Below, one piece after another: positions 10,081 through 22,120 of a stretch of DNA of 64,000 bases (the stretch's first letter is position 1; the number at the start of each line of letters is the position of its first letter). Under the pieces are notes generated by a model. It did no database searches, had not been told where the DNA came from, and was given only the letters and a program-made list of their open reading frames with translations. The position numbers and the translations under genes are program-made. Source of the stretch: Karalla daura (taxonomy: Eukaryota > Chordata > Actinopteri > Chaetodontiformes > Leiognathidae). Where the stretch lies: contig CM055210.1 in NCBI GenBank assembly GCA_029224185.1, forward strand, positions 10,867,021-10,931,020, written 5' to 3'.

Positions 10081-10743
10081 TAGCTGAATACTCAGGTTAA
10101 ACATAATTCAAAAAAGGGAAAGGATCATTAGTTGGCAAATTCACTCTCGAGTCTGCCTTTCATGCACCCCACATGGCCCCAAAGGGCCTATCAATCAAAA
10201 TCAGATTCAGCTGATCTCACATTCACCGTCGCACATATTTTATTCCCTTTTAAGTGCTCAGCAGTCTTTTGTATCAATGTAGACCTGTGCTGATTGGAGT
10301 AGAAACTTTTCATGTTTGAACTCAGTGGGGTTTGAAGGACTGCCGACATCAGCAGATCCTCACTGATGCACAGGTCAATAACTATTATAGTAGAAGCAAT
10401 AGTCAATGTGGTGCTCTCGCATTACCCCCGCTCTGCACTGTGTGGTTGTTTTCAGAGGCTGTGGCCCTTTATTCTGTATCGCTCTGATGACAAATCTGAC
10501 AGTTTAACCACACCGTGTTTGTCTTGTTGGGCTCCTTTTCTGTGCTGTGAGACTGAAAGCTTAAAAAATAAAAAAGGATATCGAAATAAAGCTTTGCATC
10601 TCCTCGGTGCATGAAATAGACTGTCTAGATTGGTTTGGTGGATGGTGAATGGAGCAGAGGGTTCACCAAGTCACAGTCTTGTTAACTGGCCTGTCGGGAA
10701 TCATATTTACTTGATTTAACAGACTAGTTTGTAAACAACACTT
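10081..10743. other. Unique noncoding stretch, nothing recognised
   Basis: Overlapping 71- and 82-codon frames on opposite strands (10191-10614) have no recognisable domain. No repeat or motif of note. Confidence 0.45.
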
Positions 10744-10850
10744 TTCTAGTCTTTGTGACCACTTAAAGCACTTTACAGACAAGTCACATTCACCCATTCA
10801 TTTACTGATAGAAGAGTTGCTCCACCAGTGGAGCACCATAAGCTCCTTTC
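10744..10850 (+). mobile_element. Dispersed teleost repeat of a second family
   Basis: The order GACCACTTAAAGCACTTTAC, ACATTCACCCATTCATTTAC, then CTCCACCAGTGGAGCACC matches a second common teleost dispersed repeat (canonical form like cactcaaagcgctttac followed by cattcacccattcacac). It is short and degraded. Confidence 0.65.
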
Positions 10851-11587
10851 ACACTTACCCAACACAGGTCCAAGCATGTTAAATGCTGGATAAGATCTGG
10901 ATAGGCCCATGTGGATAGCTATCAGGGACTGTGCCATATTAGATGGTGTACACACATGCCTTGCCAGGCCAAGGCCTTCAGTTACAACCATTTAAATGAC
11001 AGCCCCAGTATTCCTTGTGTTAGCAATAGCATGTGTGAACAGAAGCTATCTGGCTATTTGCTGGGTAGGTGGGCACATGTACATTACATTATTTACCAGC
11101 AATAATGTATGAAAAAGGCTATTGGCAGATATTCATTAACTGATGGCACAACATCAGGGGCAGTCTGGGGTTCAGCATATTGGGGGATAAGGATACTTCA
11201 ACTTGTAGCCTGCAGAGATCACAGCACCAACAGTGATTCACCAATCCCTTCCGATTATCAGCAACTGAAGGATGGAGCATTTTTCATTACATTTCCATGA
11301 AACTACCACTTTTATTGTTCCTTTCACAAAACTGCCTCTGTTGCACATAACACTCTTCAAGTCTGCCATCGACGTTCGAGTTGATTCAGGTTCTGTAAAA
11401 CCTATTTTCTGCTATTATTCATGGATAGACACTCACAAATGACTTCTCGCAAGAATTTAACACAATGGCAGTCAGGTAAATGGGAACTGACAACAGCTAG
11501 GCACAGATTTATGTTTATTTTTATACTTCAAAAACTGGTTTCTGTCTGTATACAATTTAAGCAGCAAGAGTTGATGTTACCTTAGGC
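10851..11587. other. Unique noncoding stretch, nothing recognised
   Basis: No gene, motif or repeat recognised. Short frames at 10911-11300 have no domain signature. Confidence 0.45.
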
Positions 11588-11682
11588 AACACGTGGTTCG
11601 TGGGGTTAGCACTATTGCTACATAGCATAAAGACTTTGGTTTGACTCCTGGGTCGGACCAGTAGTCTTTCTGTTTCAATGTT
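11588..11682 (-). mobile_element. Dispersed teleost repeat, reverse-orientation fragment
   Basis: Read on the plus strand it shows GTTAGCACTATTGCTACATA, then TTTGACTCCTGGGTCGGACC and TAGTCTTTCTG. This is the reverse-orientation form of the family's tail (the gctgtgagg-caacagtgctaac end). It is about 95 bases long and diverged. Confidence 0.65.
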
Positions 11683-12360
11683 CCAATGTTGGATGGAGAA
11701 ATCTGTAGTTTCAGTTGCCTAACTTTACCTATGCATATTGTGGCAGAGTTAATTCTAAGAGATGCAGCGAGCTATGAAAATATGCATCACCAAGTTCTCC
11801 ATCGCATGCTGTCTGCCGACATGGTCGTAATGTTATTGATATTGTGCTCTTCATTTATTAATTGCTAGTCGTACATGTGGGGGGAAATGATTCAAGAGGA
11901 GCAACGGGGAATTTGAATGCGCTCACAAATAAAGGGAAAACAAAGAACAGACGTGCTCTGATTTATACAAGGGAGCAGTGGAGTGCAGACAAGCTTGAAC
12001 GACTTCAAAGTTTTCTATGGGAAATGAGATTTGGAATATGACAGAGCTCCTAATATCCTTACGCACAGCTCCGCCGCGTGTATGCTAATGCCCTGTCCGG
12101 ACCGCTAATACACAACAGGAAAAGTGGGCTAAATAAAATGGAGGAGGAAGCTGTGAAATATAATTCTGAATGCCTATAACGACTACAGTATCAGCCGTCT
12201 TGGATCTGTACTTCTTCATTCGGATGTTCTCATTTGTATCCACACCTGTGTCATTCACAGCCTTACGTCTTAACCTAATTTCATGGTCTACGGGTTTGGA
12301 TGGATGGCTCTGCTGCAACTTGTACACTGAGGGGAGGAGAGAGAGTACTATGTGCGTGCC
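11683..12360. other. Unique noncoding stretch
   Basis: No gene recognised. 11880-12170 is repeat-free, high-complexity sequence that could be a regulatory block. Frames on both strands near 12085-12420 depend on the GT repeat that follows. Confidence 0.4.
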
Positions 12361-12362
12361 GA

Positions 12363-12395
12363 GTGTGTATGTGTGTGTGCGCGCGTGAGTGTGTG
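12363..12395. repeat. (GT)n/(GC)n microsatellite
   Basis: Imperfect alternating purine-pyrimidine repeat including GCGCGC, of the type that can adopt Z-DNA. Confidence 0.85.
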
Positions 12396-12955
12396 CATCT
12401 GTGAGAGCGTGCACTTGCACAATAACACAATTGTTGGAAGAGCGAATGAGAGACAGAGAGAGGGAGAGAAGGGAAGGGATGCGGCGCTACAATAGCAAAG
12501 AGAATTGTAGCCACTGCCTGATATTAACCTTTTAACCTTGTACTTTTCTGTTAACAAAAATACATTAAGCCCCTCTGGATAGCTGGCAGTGAATTGGGTT
12601 TTTTTTTACAGACTTTGACTGAGCATGACTGAATGATCAGAGGTGAGGCCATTTTTTTTTTGATGCATGTGGTAATGCACTTCAATTACAGTGAAAGTCG
12701 GCTGGAAAAACATGCAAGTTGGGGCGATGATATTTTTGTGGAATTTTGGTCACAGAAAATGTTACTGTCGTTCCTGATCTGAATGCTTCATGAACCGAAA
12801 AGCAGGAGGCAGGGAAAATAAGACAACTCCCGAGCAAATAACATGGTGGACGCTGTGATGCAGACCATAATCTTAAAATCACAGACAGCAGAAGAACAGA
12901 CATTTCTTGGCTAAGTGTGAGTAATTCCTATTAATGCTAGTGGAGATCTTTCAAA
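12396..12955. other. Unique noncoding stretch
   Basis: Two T-runs (about 12599-12608 and 12652-12661) and otherwise unique sequence. The minus frames at 12281-12557 and 12682-12903 have no domain. Confidence 0.45.
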
Positions 12956-13200
12956 GAGCTTTGTACTGCATAATGCCTAAAACCTTTTTTTGTCAATGTA
13001 ATTGCTCAGCATCCGCTTAAGCAAAGTGTCAGCAATGCCCTTTCAGTTTGCCAGAGTATCTTCTGGTGCAACGGCTTATTTAGCCAAACCAGGCATGACA
13101 CCAATTATGCCGTGAGGGGAATCGATTCCCAACAAAGCTCTCTGCTCGGACAAACAATAAAATGATCAAAGAGACTGGGTGTTTTGCCCACAACAAGCAT
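12956..13200. other. Candidate regulatory block with 14-bp palindrome
   Basis: Repeat-free block carrying the perfect palindrome GGGAATCGATTCCC at 13117-13130, next to CAACAAAG. On the minus strand the palindrome reads TTGGGAAT, which contains the RBPJ-type core TGGGAA. No coding sequence. Confidence 0.3.
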
Positions 13201-14200
13201 CGGAATTAGCTTGTTCTCTAAACTCTGTTTTTTTTCTTTTCACCCAGTCAAAATCTGCCATTTCTTGAAGCTATTAAAGAGTATTTTCCAGCGTGACGTA
13301 AAAACACGGATAAAAAGAATGTGCGAGAAAAAAGCAATAAAGATGGAAAAACAAGGAGGAAAACAGCATCAAAAAAGGGAAGATGAGACTGCAACAATGT
13401 TCTCCCGACAATGCGGGGACGATTAATGCCTGTTGCATGGTTTTGCTGCAAATTCACTCATGCACGCAAGTCCACAGGAAGACTTGAGTTTGAGATAATT
13501 GCTTCCCCCCCCACACACTGCTTGATAAAGCTGGTGACGTTTCTCCTAAAGATGAATGCAGATTTATGTCTCTGCATAATTTTCATCAAGTCACAGAAAT
13601 GACTGTGAGGAATGTGAGGGTGGAATAACACGAGACTGAGATTGATCTGAAAAGCCCACGATTCGAAATATGTGTCCGATCAGTTAGAGGCAGGTGATTA
13701 TTTTAGAGGTACAACAGTATCCCGAGGCAATTTAATTAATGAGTATCTTCTATATACTATACTGTGTAATATGCCAAGAGAAGACAGACCTGTGTATCAA
13801 TTAGATAGTAAACTTTGCCTGCGGGCCAAAAACCACCAGTGTTGAATTTTTATTATTTTGCACCTTGTCTCTGGGGCATTTTATTTCCTTTGTTGTCATT
13901 ACTCGTGTGACTTTTGAAGTTCAGAGGGAGAAGAAGCAGAGTGAGGAAAGAAAGCACTAAGTCACGCAGCTAAGCTCCTTTTAATTACTGTAGTATCTCA
14001 CTTTTGCTCCAATGGTACAGTCCTTTCTAAATTGTACCAGTACTGTGAATGATATTAAAATCATAATGAATATGCTAATTACCCCCTTTTGTATTCAGAA
14101 TTCTACAATGGTTTTATATTGTAATGGCACAATTGCACAATAGCACCATTTCATGTAATCTATAATAAGCACGTGTGATTCCTGATTATAATAACGTGTT
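13201..14200. other. Unique noncoding stretch
   Basis: Lysine-rich plus frame at 13184-13426 and its neighbours have no recognisable domain. 13980-14110 contains GTACAGTCC and TTGTACC arms and several TAAT cores in AT-rich unique sequence. No repeat family recognised. Confidence 0.4.
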
Positions 14201-14600
14201 CGAGGATGGCATAATACAATGGATCGCTGTGCATGCGTAAGCTACAGATCTGCAGTATTAATGACATCGGTGAACTTTCACTCTCGCTCGATCACATATG
14301 CGACGTCAGTGACTCCACTTCATTTTCGGGGGCCGCCTGCCGCCCGGTGCCACTCGATGTCAATCTTCATTCCTCGTCCCAGACGCTTGTCTGTCCAAGA
14401 TAGATCCCTCATGTGTCAGAACCACACAGACCATTTCCTGGAGTCCGCTGTGACTGTCAGGCTCCGCGGACCATGAAAGCCGTGTATGTGATGCCCAAAA
14501 TTACCTCATCGGAGGACGCCACAGACAGACCCACAATGGCACCGTCCCTTCAAGAGACACTGTGGGAAGCTCGCTGACACTTTTAGGCAGTTCCTGGCCA
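14201..14600. other. CpG-richer unique block
   Basis: CpG dinucleotides are locally more frequent (for example gcgacgtcag, ggccgcctgccgcccgg). An 85-codon plus frame (14219-14476) crosses it but shows no domain or splice boundary. Could be a regulatory block. Confidence 0.3.
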
Positions 14601-14995
14601 ACAAATATAGTGTGGAACTATTTCATATTCTCGGGCAGAAACATAAAATAAATCTATTTTACAGTATGTGGGTAGAAACTGAGGACCGAGCATGAATTAT
14701 CAGGTTAATGGTGTCCAGGACATTCAGTAGGTTAAATCATAGATTTCGCAGTGAGGGATGATGTGCCTGTGGCATTTTAATAAGGCGCTACAGCACCCGC
14801 AAAATACGGGAATCAAAAACACAGTAAATCTGTGCCGATCTTTGGAATCCGGCCCACCGTGTCAGCACCGAGTTTTATATATAATCTGTCTCCTGTCTCA
14901 ACAAGAGGTGTCTGAGGCAAGAGTGGGGAAGAAACCCAACCCCCTGTAGTACAATTACAGACGTGCACTGCAGTCACTTAGCCCAGTAATACACG
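14601..14995. other. Unique noncoding stretch, nothing recognised
   Basis: No motif, repeat or gene recognised; a 63-codon frame at 14758-14949 is unremarkable. Confidence 0.45.
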
Positions 14996-15245
14996 GTGTG
15001 ATATTAATTACTGTTTGTAAACAATGCACTTTGCAGAGATTATTGCATGCACTCGGCGTCCTCCATTTGTGTTTGCTAATTCTCACAAGTGATTAAGTGG
15101 TGAAGCTGGGACAGCTGTTCAAGATGAGTTCATTGGCATGTTTAATTAATTGCACTTGAGATAATTATTCAATCATTACTTTGATTAATTTTCTGCGTCC
15201 CAGATAATGCATCAAACGTCTGCTTGATGTCAATAGTTTTATAAG
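14996..15245. promoter_or_regulatory. Homeodomain-site-rich candidate enhancer
   Basis: Dense homeodomain-type cores: TTTAATTAATTGCACTTGAG at 15141-15160 (overlapping TAAT cores next to CACTTGA, an NKX2-type sequence), and TGATTAAT at 15182-15189 (PBX-HOX consensus TGATTNAT). Repeat-free and noncoding. Enhancer activity is inferred, not shown. Confidence 0.3.
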
Positions 15246-16870
15246 CTTGAGTAGAACAAGGCTAACCATTTTTTTTTCCTTTTTGGGGGAAAGGCAGGGT
15301 TAGGACTAAATCCTGCTTTGTGGGGGAAATAGTGCCAACGTCAGCGGGGCCATGATAACAGGCGTGCCAATGAGGTTGTTGAAACACCTGTGAGGGCTGC
15401 GTTTCTTCACTCCCTGTGTTCCCAACACGTCAACAACGCCCTGCCGCTGCTCACTCCAGTGTTTTGAGTCGATTCAGTCTGCATTATGCTCGAAACATGC
15501 TTATTCCTCACCCCCTCAGATATGCAGGGCTGTGGCAACATCCGACTGAAGGAAAGCCAGGCAAATCGTTTGTGAGAGATCTTGTCAAACAGATTAATTC
15601 CCACCCTGGGCCTCGGGGTTCTGGACCGTTTTTCTGTCATGCTGCTTTGCCAGGCTCCCTCTTGATAATACCCCAAAGATAAAATTAATTGTGCAGGGAG
15701 ATGTGGGATGGGGAGTATCTAAAAGGACCTTGAGCAACACATGAAGCTCTCTTTTCCTCTCCGCTCCCCTGCATCTGAACACACAGAAACAATCAAACCG
15801 TCAGAAGCATGACACATTGCACCAACGATCACAACTTTGTTAGGAAGTTTCTGGAAGTGGGAAGTTCTGAGACAGATGTGAAGGGACAGAACCATCCCTC
15901 CTGAAATATCCTTGTCTAAGAACGTCGATGCTCAAATTATCATCAGAGTGGAATCCCTCACTTCATCAGCAGTTCCAGAAAAGGAGGTTGGAACACCGAT
16001 ATTTGCCCAAGTCTATAGGTGCATTTCCTTTACCCCCAGAAATGCACAAAACTAAATGAAAAAAGAATAGTAATAGGAATACCCTATTTGAATATCCTCT
16101 CAAATACTGCTAAAACATATTTACCTTCTCATGGGGTGTTATTTTCAGACATGTCAATGTAGAAGTGCATTGCAAAAGTGTTATGCAGATGCTTTATTCG
16201 TATTTACATGAAAAAAGTAATATTGTGGATGTTCATGGAGGGAGTCTTGTCGGATGGATTTTATGAGAACTATGGCTCACTTCATTGAAGCTCCCTTCAA
16301 TGGAAACACCATTAATTAGAACTTAATTTAGAAATGTTGCTTCTGTTTTCCAAAAAAACTCAAATAGAAACACTGTGCATGCAAAAAATTTCACAGTGTC
16401 GTTTATTTTAAGCTTTGGGATATGTTTTGATCTGATGGAGGAGCTATCAGGAGATCTTGAACATCTGCACCAAATTTTTCCTCATATTAAACCTGTTAAT
16501 TGTTGAGGGAGCTCAATAAAAGTCCCGACCTCACAGTGGCACCAAAGGAAAACTCACACGGATTTCTGTACGAAGCTTCATGGCCAATTCATCTGCTCAC
16601 TGTCGAGCTATTTTACCGACACCGTGAGCGAGGCGAAGAGTCAGCCTTCCTGGAAATACTGCCCATTTAGCGTCACTGTACAATAGGCAGACCTCTCCCA
16701 CCCCCCCATCACTGCGAACCGCTCCGAACATTAGCTAATCCCTGCTGTGACAGTGTGCTAGCACTGACTCTTTCATCACCGCTGGCCTTCAAAAGCAAAC
16801 CAAAAGACCAATTTAACGAAGAAGCCTTCCACGGAGGGCAGAGCAGAGGAGTCAGGTAGACTGTGGCAGC
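15246..16870. other. Unique noncoding stretch
   Basis: Frames of 88-89 codons lie on opposite strands over the same bases (15407-15682), which argues against either being a gene. The rest has no recognised motif, apart from AT-rich unique sequence and A-runs. Confidence 0.45.
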
Positions 16871-16877
16871 TGTACTT

Positions 16878-16899
16878 CCCCCCCCCCCCCCCCGCCCCC
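16878..16899. repeat. Poly-C tract (16 C, then GCCCCC)
   Basis: Uninterrupted run of about 16 C, a single G, then five C. The glycine stretches of the minus frames at 16709-17036 come from it. Confidence 0.95.
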
Positions 16900-17425
16900 A
16901 ATGGCCCCTTGGCACCTGAGTTGCCCCTGTCACTTCCTCTGGCAGATGGTACAAATGAGCCTTTATACGCTGCCGCTGGATAGTGTGACACAGAAACAAA
17001 GATGTTTCTTTTAGTACTGTCATAGTCAAAACACATCAGTGAGCGCTTCAGAGGTGGAGAAGGGTTGTACTACCACTACAGCTCAAATCAGGGTTTTGTC
17101 GGCTACTAGTGGGTTTATTGTTTTTGTTTTGTTTTTTTGGGGGGTTTATTTACTGTGACAAATGCAGACTCAAGTGACTTGGCTGTTGTCATTATTTGTA
17201 TATATCTATATATTTTTATACACTGAGACGGTGCTGTCAAGACAGCGGTGCATGAATAAGAGATGAGATCTCTGAATTGTTCGCCGGTACAGAATACACA
17301 TTGTGTCCTTTCTGCCTGGATTCTCAGAGCGCCGCGGTCCAAGAATGTGTCTGCGCTCACGGCAAAGGAAATTCATGTTTGGCACTTTCCCTGCATGTGC
17401 ATTTGGATCTTATTTAAGCAAGCAG
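16900..17425. other. Unique noncoding stretch
   Basis: Contains T/G-rich runs (about 17120-17145) and a TATATCTATATATTTTTATA segment (17200-17220). No gene recognised. Confidence 0.45.
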
Positions 17426-17427
17426 AC

Positions 17428-17448
17428 GCACACACACAGACACACACG
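17428..17448. repeat. (CA)n microsatellite
   Basis: Short CA repeat with two interruptions. Confidence 0.85.
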
Positions 17449-18600
17449 CAGGCGTGCTAATCCCATGTAAAACTCTTGCGATCCCCGGTCATCCGAGGGT
17501 TTTGAGCCGCGGCGGTCGCCGCTCTCACACTGTGACATCATCAGGTGGTCTGGCAGCGTCCCAGTGGTGTCCTCCTTTTGAGCCTGAGATATCCTTCGAC
17601 AAAGCTCCTCCTGTGACGCCACTGTGTCACTCATGGGCCCAGACAGGCAGTGAAGCAGGGATGACAGCCCGGGAATGAGAGCTCAAGAGCAGGTACAAAC
17701 TATTGACAGGACCCTGGGGAGCAATTACCAGAGAATCCCAAAGGGTTTGCTCAAAGGAACCCACGGCTTGTTTAAGTCTATCAGAGACGTTCTACACACT
17801 CCCGGTAAGGGATAACAGCTGAGGCTGGTTAGCCACACTCGGAGCTCAACTGGTGACCGGGTAATCGTTCACAAACTCCATGGGGTTGTCAAACCTGAGA
17901 GTCTAGCTCAAGAGCGAATTTAAAACTATTTGACTTTCCTGTCAGTGCCGTCTTGCCAGTCGTCCTCCACAAATCCACGAAACAGAAAATGGACTGACGT
18001 GATTAACAGGCTGACCTCTCGTGAGATTTTTTCCCTCTCCTCAGCATTTGTTTTCTTAAGCCTATAAAACTCCAACGGGGATAAATTCAAAAGCTACCGT
18101 TGACGCGTAGGACATCGCTCTCCATAAAATACCTGCAAATGATCACGGCAGACAGATAATAGCTTGGAAGAGGACTCGGCTTGCTGCCCCGTGACAGACA
18201 TTTCCAATTAAAAAGGGTAAATAACTTGAGATTCATCTATTTCATCCTGTCCCCACGATTCATCAGCATATCGTGCTTTAAATCTGTTCAGCCCTGAAAT
18301 GGTAATATCACAGATTTGGATTTTCCTCGGCAAAGAGAAATGTCATATACTTCCAATATCCTACCACTCCTATTAAAAATCCTCCTGCCCTGTTTGTATG
18401 AGAGCTTTCACGAGGCAAACCAAGCGTGGGAGGAGGCAGTCATATCAATACACCAACAATATAAACTGTAGCTGGGGCTGCGTTTGGAGAACTATACCAA
18501 GGCTGTTTGGCTGTGTATTGGTGATATAAGGTTGTCCTCAGGCAGGCATGCGAGTGATCAATTTAAGCTTTCAACACCCACGGTTCAATGTAAACCACAA
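17449..18600. other. Unique high-complexity noncoding stretch
   Basis: Repeat-free; 17690-18480 has the even base composition and mixed motifs typical of conserved noncoding DNA. No credible coding frame. Conservation not testable here. Confidence 0.3.
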
Positions 18601-19965
18601 GGACTATATATGTATTTTATTTATTTAAAGTGCACTGCTTCATTTTAGACCGTCCGTAATGGAGCGGTGACTGTAGCGCCAGTTCAGGCAGAGCCGTGAA
18701 TTTGTTCTTGCATTAGCTAATGGGCATCAGCTGTTTCATTCATGCTTCAAAATCAATGGCCCCATTCACACTCTGCGTGGCTATCAAGTGACTGATCTAG
18801 CCCCAGCCATGTTGGTTTACGCAGGGGCATCATAACCTTGCATTTTTCACTATTACGTAGTTTTATGTCATCCCAATCTCCACTTTATCTGCTTCACTGA
18901 TATTTTCTTTGCTTCTTTTACACTAAGGTTTAATATCCATTGGAGGCTTTTAAGTAGGATTAGTTCTACAGCAGACTTTTTTAACAGCTATATAACAGCA
19001 GAAAAAGTTTCCAACAAAAATAATAATAGTAAAAAGTTAAGCAAAACTGCCTGGCCCAACCATGACCTAATTCTGGCTCAGCTAGTTGTGCAGGCGGATA
19101 CTGCGGATGTGACAAATAGGTGATATTTGGCTCCAACTCTCTTAAAGCTTCAATACCTGGAGCTGACTGAGCTCCAAAGAGCTTCATGTCCCAGGCAAAT
19201 TTTGAACCCTCCATTTCAGAATATAACCAAAGTGTGTGTAACCAATTCAGGACTACCTGGGTCCCTGCAGATTAGTTCTCGCACTGCCCTTTTCGATTAA
19301 CTTCAGCCGTCATTAACAGAATGCCGGATCATGATAGTGCAACCCATCCATGAAAAAAAAAAGTCTTTTTTCGTAAATAAAGTGACATGACTCATTAATG
19401 TGATGAATGACCATGCAATTCCCTAGGACCTCGGCATCAAGCACACGCCCTCCTCAACTCCCCTCAGGCCTCTTGTGGGCCATTCCGGGTGAAAGCAGAA
19501 CATTTAAACGTGTGCCTGTAAGTGCTGAGGCAAGCAGGTCTGCAGGCCAAATGGTCGCTCTTTTCAACTGTTAAAGCTCCCAAGGACCCATTTCACTGTT
19601 AACATCAAATCATTAAATTCACCCCGCACTCAGTCACTTACAGTTACAGAGATGGATATAGAAAGACAAAGAGAGAGGTTAAAGTTAAAGTACGAAGAAA
19701 AAGAAAGGTCATTGTCAGCTGCAAAGGCTAAAGAGGCCACGGTATTAGGTTGGGAATAGAATACGCAATTTATCTGCCCTGAAGTCCCTCTTGTCCATCA
19801 CATGTGCACATCATCGAGGTTAATTTTAGTAAAGGACAGAGAACCAGGCAGGTTTGCAGGTCAGTAGTTTACGCAAAATAAAGGCAGTATTTCTATATTT
19901 TTAGGAGCACATCTGCAACTTGCAGGTGTTTCCATTGAATGGTGTTTAGCGTATCAGCCATGATT
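18601..19965. other. Unique noncoding stretch
   Basis: No recognised gene. A short charged frame around 19652-19756 (start MDIERQRERLKLKYEEKERS) is helical and Lys/Glu-rich, vaguely like retroelement gag coiled coils, but it stops after 35 codons and nothing around it supports an element. Confidence 0.4.
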
Positions 19966-19970
19966 CTTGT

Positions 19971-19997
19971 AAAGTCTCATGAGACTTATGAGACTTT
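19971..19997. repeat. Perfect 10-bp inverted repeat (hairpin)
   Basis: AAAGTCTCAT (19971-19980), GAGACTT spacer, ATGAGACTTT (19988-19997). The inner part AGTCTCATGAGACT is itself a 14-bp palindrome, so two alternative foldbacks compete. No T-run follows, so it is not a bacterial-type terminator. Confidence 0.85.
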
Positions 19998-21755
19998 AAG
20001 GATGATGGACATCTAAAAGTTTGCATTTCTATGATTTGGAAACAGCAATTTGATTTGCCCCTCTGCAGGTGCTGTGACTGTTATCAACGGAAAAGGCAAA
20101 GGATACAAAGTACCTATGAATAGCAGGGCCAAGTGGTCATGTGATCACCTATATCATGATACTCTTGCAATGCATTCATGCCCAAAAAACCTCCCCATGA
20201 GTTTTTTTTTTAATTCATGGGTTACCATTATCAGTTTTTACAGCAATATAATTAAATTGTTAAAGGCTTTATGCATTTCTAGGAATACTAGAAATTTGTT
20301 TGACGAAATCTGTAAAGAAGCTTTGACCTTGCACAAATACGTATTCTGAACTAAGTAGGAAATTGAACGAGCCAAGATTTTGGCACAGATCCAGTTACTT
20401 TGGTTATTCTATGCATGCTTTTGTGACTTTGCATTGTAGAAGTGGTGAAGTGTGAGTATGTGTTTTTTGAGGGTTCATTGAGTATAAAAAGGCATTTTCC
20501 AAAGGCAAACTATCTGTAGCAGATGGTGCGGCGCTTTAGATGTTCAGCCTCTCTGGGTAAAGGTAACCTTGATGTAAACAAATATGTGCAGAGTTCAGTT
20601 ATTGTATTATTTTATGCCACCTCCAGCAATTACAGTCTTCAGCTGTTTCTCTCAGTACACGGCGTACATGTGGTGTTGGAGAAGGGCTCCTGCATCTGAT
20701 GCATGCCACCCCAGGGTACAAAGCAGCTAACCATGATTATTTATCACTTTTTTTTCCTCTCTTCTCATTTTTCTTACTTCTTTGACTGATTCCTGGGATA
20801 TGTACCATGTGAATGCTCGTTTGAGAGGCGTGTAGCAAATACAGAGACACGCATGCAACCACGCGTGCATTCGTTTCCATGGTGCTAAACAATCACAGGT
20901 CCACGCAAATCGCCAGATACCGAACAACCGAAAGTGGCAGCCTCATTGAATCACTGAAGCAGACTGCATAACATGCTGCCTAAGTGCTGATTACTCGTAA
21001 TTATGTCCAAACAGCGAATGCTCATACAGTAAAAAAAAAAAATCTATTATAACCAGAGCACTTTAAAGACTCTCACAGAGGTTCTCTATTGTCGCTGCCG
21101 CCAGCTGACTGGACTTGGTTTCTATGGGAACCGAACACAGAGCAAAGCCACTGCTGTGCTCTCAGGATAAGCAGTTATGAAGCAAAAATGAATGGAAATC
21201 TATTAAAAATAATAACAAGGCAGAAGTGACCAGTCGGCGCACACTGACAGGAGCGAGAGCACAATGCATACAAAGAGGAGACGGTCGGGGGAAATAGCAT
21301 TGCATGCTCCGGGGCTGTTTGGCTTCCTCTACTTTTATTACTTTGAGGTCTGTAATCTCCAATGTTGGAGGCAAGTGGAGAGATAGCAGGTGGAGGCCGT
21401 CATGTTCAAACTAGTCTTAGCTGGGTACAGTACAAACTTGCAGCCGCACTGAGCTGTGAGATACAGAACTCCTAGAAAGGAGAAAACACCAGGTCGTCTG
21501 TTCTGCATTTAAAACCGCGCATCTTCCACAGGTACTCGATTTCAAAACAGACGTGGCACAGTTTCTTCTCTCTTCTGGCTATTTAATGAATCGTCGTATA
21601 AACGTGCCTTCGTTCTGAGGCAGTCATAAAAACACTGCAATCAAAGAAACGATTATGTGAAATGTACCTGCACTCAAGCAGCATGCAGAACTCACACACA
21701 CACTAAGACTATTCCTTTGCTAACATAACCACCTGTGATTGTGATAAGTGATAAG
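19998..21755. other. Unique noncoding stretch
   Basis: A 99-codon plus frame (20050-20349) follows a CCCCTCTGCAG acceptor-like sequence but has no donor and no recognisable domain. T-runs and A-runs near 20205 and 21030. Otherwise nothing recognised. Confidence 0.4.
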
Positions 21756-22120
21756 AAAAGTACTTTATTTATCCCTGAAGTGTCCACACAGAAGCTTCAT
21801 AGCAAATAATAAATAATAGGTAGCAACACTAAACAATTAAATACTACAAGAAAAGTAGTCTAAGAGATAATGAGCAATATAATAATAGGCAATCATAATA
21901 ACTTCAACTTTAGCTTTTATTGCTGGTTCATAACACATTACATAAAAAACAAGCAACATATACAGAGCAGAGACCAACAAACCTAGGCAACGGTGGCAGT
22001 AGGAAAACCATGGGCATCTGCTGAATAAGATGCTAAATATAATAGTACAAATAAAATCAAAATAATAGTAGTAACAGTAGTGATAATAGTAGTAATAAAA
22101 GTTGGGATGGGAAAATACTT
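21756..22120 (+). mobile_element. Degraded retroelement-like dispersed repeat
   Basis: Opens with AGTACTTTATTTATCCCTGA, close to a sequence (tactttattgatccc...) at the end of a very common teleost repeat. It continues into A-rich sequence and ends in irregular TAG/TAA triplets (22050-22110). Family name uncertain. The Tyr/Phe-rich minus frame at 21837-22346 is an artefact of the triplet repeat. Confidence 0.5.

Noticed and set aside
15407..15682. Coextensive 88-89-codon frames on both strands
   Set aside because: Mirror frames over the same bases with no recognisable domain; stop-poor sequence rather than genes.
19652..19756. Short Lys/Glu-rich frame resembling a retroelement coiled coil
   Set aside because: Only 35 codons, no neighbouring element structure, and purine-rich DNA gives such peptides by chance.
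20050..20349. 99-codon frame after a CCCCTCTGCAG acceptor-like sequence
   Set aside because: Weak pyrimidine tract, no donor, and a T-run within the frame; no recognisable peptide.
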